DNA from: Natrialba asiatica DSM 12278
GTDB taxonomy: Archaea > Halobacteriota > Halobacteria > Halobacteriales > Natrialbaceae
Assembly (NCBI RefSeq): GCF_000337555.1
Contig: NZ_AOIO01000028.1
Coordinates: forward strand, 1-59,969
Reading direction: 5' to 3'
DNA: 59,969 nt
Each line of letters opens with the position of its first letter. Positions within the stretch are counted from its first letter, which is position 1. A model generated the notes under the pieces. The model did not search any database. It worked only from the letters and a program-made list of their open reading frames with translations, and was not told the DNA's origin. A program made the translations under genes and the position numbers. Of the stretch, positions 57,116-59,969 are shown one piece after another.

Positions 57116-58906
57116 ATGAGTAATGCAGGCGACGCCGACGCGCCGGACCCCCCCGATCCCGTCGCGGCCGGCGAGACGGATACGTCGCAGGACGGTTCCG
57201 TCACCGTTCTCGGAACTGCCCACGTCTCGCAGGCGAGCGTCGACGACGTTCGCGACGCCGTCGCAGAAGAGCAACCCGACGTAGTCGCCGTCGAACTCGA
57301 CGAAGGCCGATACAATCAGATGCAAGGCGGCGCTCCCGACGACATCGAATCCCAGGACCTCCTCTCGGGGAACACGGTCTTTCAGTTCCTGGCGTACTGG
57401 ATGCTCTCGTACGTCCAATCACGGCTCGGCGATCAGTTCGACATCGAACCCGGTGCCGACATGCGCGCCGCGATCGATGCGGCCGAACGCAACGGTAGCG
57501 GCGTCTCGCTCGTCGACCGGGACATTCAGGTGACGATCCAGCGATTCTGGAACGGCCTCTCGTTTACGGAGAAACTGAAGATGGTCGGCGGTCTCGCCCT
57601 CGGCATCACCGATCCCCGAACGATCGGTCTCACCTTCGGGGCCGTCATCGGTCTCCTCACCGGCCTCCTCTTTGCCGTCTTTATCGCCCCGATGGTCGGT
57701 CTCGGTGACTTCTTCTTGCTCGGGATCACCGAATCGGCGGCGCTTCAGACCGTCGGTGCGCTCGGTCTCGGAACGATCGCCGGTGCGTTCGTCGGCCTCC
57801 TCTTTCTCCCCTCGATCAGGGCGGCTGACCGCTACGGCGGCGAGTTCATAAACGGCGTTTCGGCTCGCACGCTCGTCGGCATCGCAATCGGGGTCGGCGG
57901 GTCGTTGGCGCTCGTCGAGACGGGGACGTTCGTCGGCCCGATCTCGGCGACGCTGTTCGAGAACGCCGGTAGCTACTCGCTTCGTAGCGTGATCGGCGCG
58001 CTCACCGGGCTCGGCGTCGGTATCTCCGCCGGGGCTCTCCTCGGGATCCTCTTCGGCCTGCTTAGCGGCGATGTCGAGGAGGTAGACGAGATCGATATCG
58101 AGGAGATGACCGACGGCGACGTCGTCTCCGCGATGATGGAGGAGTTCCGCCAGTTCAGTCCGCGCGGGGCGAACGCGCTGATCGACGAACGAGACGCCTA
58201 CATCGCACACAACCTGCAGACGCTGCGCGAACACGGGTACGACGTGCTGGCGGTGGTCGGTGCCGGCCACAGAGCCGGCATCGAGCGATACCTCGAGCAT
58301 CCGGACGAACTCCCGCCCATGGAGTCGATAACTGGTACGGCCTCGAGTCGACGCTTCTCGCCGTTGAAGATACTCGGCTACCTGGCTATGGTCAGCTTCG
58401 TCGGATTTTTCTTCCTGCTGATGATGGCCGGCGTGCAAGATACGTTCCTGCTCCAGCTGTTTGCGGCGTGGTTCCTGTTCAACGGCATCTTCGCGTTCAC
58501 GCTCGCCCGGCTCGCCGGCGCACGTTGGACCAGCGCCGGCGTCGGCGGCTGTGTCGCCTGGCTGACCAGCATCAATCCGCTGCTCGCGCCGGGCTGGTTC
58601 GCCGGCTACGTCGAACTCAAACATCGTCCGGTCAACGTTCGCGACATCCAGACGCTGAACGAAATCGTCGGCGACGCGGACCGTCCGATCTCCGAGGCGA
58701 TCGACGACATGTTCAACGTGCCGCTGTTCCGACTGATCATGATCGTCGCGCTGACGAACATCGGCAGCCTGATCGCGACCATCCTGTTCCCGTTCGTCGT
58801 CCTCGAATGGCTGGCCCCGGGTATCGGCGGCGTCGACGCCCTCCTCGCTGAACTACTTCACGGAGCCGAAAATAGCCTCGAACTCCTCCGAGGGTTGCTC
58901 ACATGA
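57116..58906 (+). CDS. TraB/PrgY-family membrane protein
   Basis: 596 residues from ATG 57116. TraB motifs: VTVLGTAHVSQASVDDV, VVAVELDEGRYNQM and the later DVLAVVGAGHRAGIERYL (His and Gly pair). Between the second and third motifs a membrane insert with four to five helices (GLTFGAVIGLLTGLLFAVFI to VGISAGALLGILFGLLSG) separates the fold, and the C-terminus has further helices. TraB/PrgY inhibits or degrades peptide pheromones; a metalloprotease-like function has been suggested for the family. Its TGA overlaps the ATG of the M50 protease (ATGA), so they act as a pair. Confidence 0.9.
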   Translation: MSNAGDADAPDPPDPVAAGETDTSQDGSVTVLGTAHVSQASVDDVRDAVAEEQPDVVAVELDEGRYNQMQGGAPDDIESQDLLSGNTVFQFLAYWMLSYVQSRLGDQFDIEPGADMRAAIDAAERNGSGVSLVDRDIQVTIQRFWNGLSFTEKLKMVGGLALGITDPRTIGLTFGAVIGLLTGLLFAVFIAPMVGLGDFFLLGITESAALQTVGALGLGTIAGAFVGLLFLPSIRAADRYGGEFINGVSARTLVGIAIGVGGSLALVETGTFVGPISATLFENAGSYSLRSVIGALTGLGVGISAGALLGILFGLLSGDVEEVDEIDIEEMTDGDVVSAMMEEFRQFSPRGANALIDERDAYIAHNLQTLREHGYDVLAVVGAGHRAGIERYLEHPDELPPMESITGTASSRRFSPLKILGYLAMVSFVGFFFLLMMAGVQDTFLLQLFAAWFLFNGIFAFTLARLAGARWTSAGVGGCVAWLTSINPLLAPGWFAGYVELKHRPVNVRDIQTLNEIVGDADRPISEAIDDMFNVPLFRLIMIVALTNIGSLIATILFPFVVLEWLAPGIGGVDALLAELLHGAENSLELLRGLLT

Positions 58907-59532
58907 GCGTCCAAACCGGTCGTCAGTCCGAACCCGAACTCTCCTTTAGCGACAAGGAACTGCTCGACCTGGCGCTGGCCTGGATCACGCTCAGCGTCGC
59001 GTTCGCGCTCATGCTCGCCCCGATCCACCGCGGGGCCACCATGGGAAGTTTCATCCTAATGGTCGGACTGAGCTTCGTCACCGTCGGCGTCGCCTTCCTG
59101 CTTCACGAACTCGCACACAAGGTCGTCGCCATCGAACATGGCCAGATTGCGGAATTTCGCGCCGACTACCAGATGCTTTTCATGGCGATCATGAGCGCCC
59201 TGATCGGCTTTCTCTTCGCTGCACCCGGGGCCGTCTACCATCGCGGCCGGATCACGAAGCGCGAGAACGCGATGATCTCGCTCGCGGGCCCGATCACGAA
59301 CCTCCTGCTCGCATTGTTGTTCCTGCCGCTGATGATCTTCCCCAATCTTCTCGGGACGATCGGTCAGATGGGCGTCTGGATCAACCTCTTCCTGGCCGCG
59401 TTCAACATGATTCCGTTCGGCCCGCTCGACGGCAAGTCAATTTACAACTGGAACAAGGGCGTCTTCGCACTCGTCTTCATCCCGAGCATTCTGCTCGCGG
59501 GCTACGTCGTGTTGTTCGTCGGACTGTTCTGA
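58903..59532 (+). CDS. M50-family (site-2 protease-like) membrane metalloprotease
   Basis: 209 residues. Zinc motif HELAHK at residues 68-73 inside a hydrophobic helix (VGVAFLLHELAHKVVAIEHG), and the second motif NMIPFGPLDGKSIYNWNKG with Asp. About six hydrophobic helices. It would cut within the membrane. It overlaps the TraB gene by four bases, implying coupled expression and possibly a joint proteolytic pathway, although no substrate gene is visible. Confidence 0.9.
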   Translation: MSVQTGRQSEPELSFSDKELLDLALAWITLSVAFALMLAPIHRGATMGSFILMVGLSFVTVGVAFLLHELAHKVVAIEHGQIAEFRADYQMLFMAIMSALIGFLFAAPGAVYHRGRITKRENAMISLAGPITNLLLALLFLPLMIFPNLLGTIGQMGVWINLFLAAFNMIPFGPLDGKSIYNWNKGVFALVFIPSILLAGYVVLFVGLF

Positions 59533-59619
59533 TCCGCGACGGGCCTCGATTCGTCCTCTTTCCCGCTGTGGCCTCGATGGACCGGTGACCTTTTGCTCGC
59601 CCCGCGCGGTCGTTCCCAC

Positions 59620-59969
59620 ATGACGGAGTCCGCGGACGACGGGAACCAGCACGACGACGAGGAACGGCTCACCTACGCCGATACCGGCGTCGACATCGAG
59701 GCCAGCGAGGACGCGACCGCGGCCCTGCTCGAGGCCTTCGGCAGCGACCTCACGACCGAGTACGCCGGCCTGCTCGACATCGGCGACCGATACCTCGCCC
59801 TCGCCACCGACGGCGTCGGCACGAAACTCCTCGTCGCCGAGGCCGTCGGCGACGCTTCGACCATCGGCATCGACTGCATCGCGATGAACGCGAACGACCT
59901 CGTCGCCGCGGGCGTCGACCCCGTCGGCTTCGTCGATTACCTCGCGATCGACGACCCCGACGAAACGCT
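59620..59969 (+). CDS. purM: phosphoribosylformylglycinamidine cyclo-ligase, N-terminal part (cut by window end)
   Basis: The first 116 codons are visible from ATG 59620, open to the last base. [38 protein letters not shown] and [20 protein letters not shown] are PurM motifs (the ATP-binding GxG-T-K and the DCIAMN-D loop). It closes the imidazole ring of AIR after PurL. It begins 87 bases after the M50 protease gene. Confidence 0.95.
   Translation, partial: MTESADDGNQHDDEERLTYADTGVDIEASEDATAALLEAFGSDLTTEYAGLLDIGDRYLALATDGVGTKLLVAEAVGDASTIGIDCIAMNANDLVAAGVDPVGFVDYLAIDDPDET

Noticed and set aside
1-59969. CRISPR arrays, tRNA or rRNA genes, intact transposase genes
   Set aside because: Looked for regularly spaced repeats, cloverleaf-type sequences and transposase motifs in the intergenic regions; none seen.

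Overview
The window is a high-GC, densely packed stretch of chromosome from a halophilic archaeon (class Halobacteria). Support: strongly acidic proteins, Tat-type lipoprotein signals, archaeal transcription factor TFB, a HalX response regulator, an HTH_10 (bacterio-opsin-activator type) regulator, archaeal stalk proteins P0/P1, menaquinone genes, HEWD and other tiny zinc-ribbon proteins, and many TATA-like boxes about 25-30 bases before leaderless ATGs. A member of Natrialbales is a guess from overall gene content. I see no rRNA, tRNA, CRISPR array, intact insertion sequence or phage gene.

Layout. 1-8.2 kb: end of bioD, then menaquinone genes menB, menA, menC and menE, with two Tat lipoprotein genes of a probable iron system inserted between menB and menA. 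8.3-14.2 kb: small zinc protein, NRDE protein, HTH regulator with a short upstream ORF, gatA/gatC, TFB, alpha/beta hydrolase. 14.3-18.6 kb: HTH_10 regulator and a three-gene iron-sulfur/NrfD membrane redox operon that has no catalytic subunit here. 18.9-25.3 kb: Mrp ATPase, cupin, a PHP phosphoesterase overlapping an asparagine-synthase-like gene, purL, HalX regulator. 25.3-30.4 kb: degenerate PAS/GAF kinase, OCD-family reductase, FAD oxidoreductase, RibD-type reductase. 30.4-31.9 kb: a lower-GC pocket with two tiny membrane proteins, a zinc-ribbon protein and several structured, non-coding elements. 31.9-41.2 kb: Eis-like acetyltransferase, Lrp regulator plus aminotransferase, acidic repeat protein, thioredoxin-like protein, blue-copper lipoprotein, old yellow enzyme, BtpA, TctA-type permease, HAD phosphatase. 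41.3-44.9 kb: ribosomal stalk genes rpl12, rplP0, rpl1 and rpl11, with a membrane gene on the opposite strand between rpl1 and rpl11. 45-51.4 kb: cutA, HEWD protein, pckA, MOSC protein and a 937-residue protein with an actin-like ATPase head, a long coiled coil and a hydrophobic tail. 51.5-60 kb: cupin, zinc protein, MFS transporter, small unknowns, S66-like protein, hotdog thioesterase, TraB plus M50 protease pair, and the start of purM.

How genes work together. MenB, MenA, MenC and MenE supply steps of menaquinone synthesis; the iron-sulfur/NrfD module would exchange electrons with the quinol pool. PurL and PurM belong to the same purine pathway but sit 37 kb apart. GatC/GatA make part of the tRNA amidotransferase. 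The most interesting parts are the actin-like coiled-coil protein, the structured elements at 30.36-31.84 kb, a dispersed intergenic repeat (two copies 37.7 kb apart), and two perfect palindromes in promoter regions (purL and the MFS/zinc-protein intergenic region).
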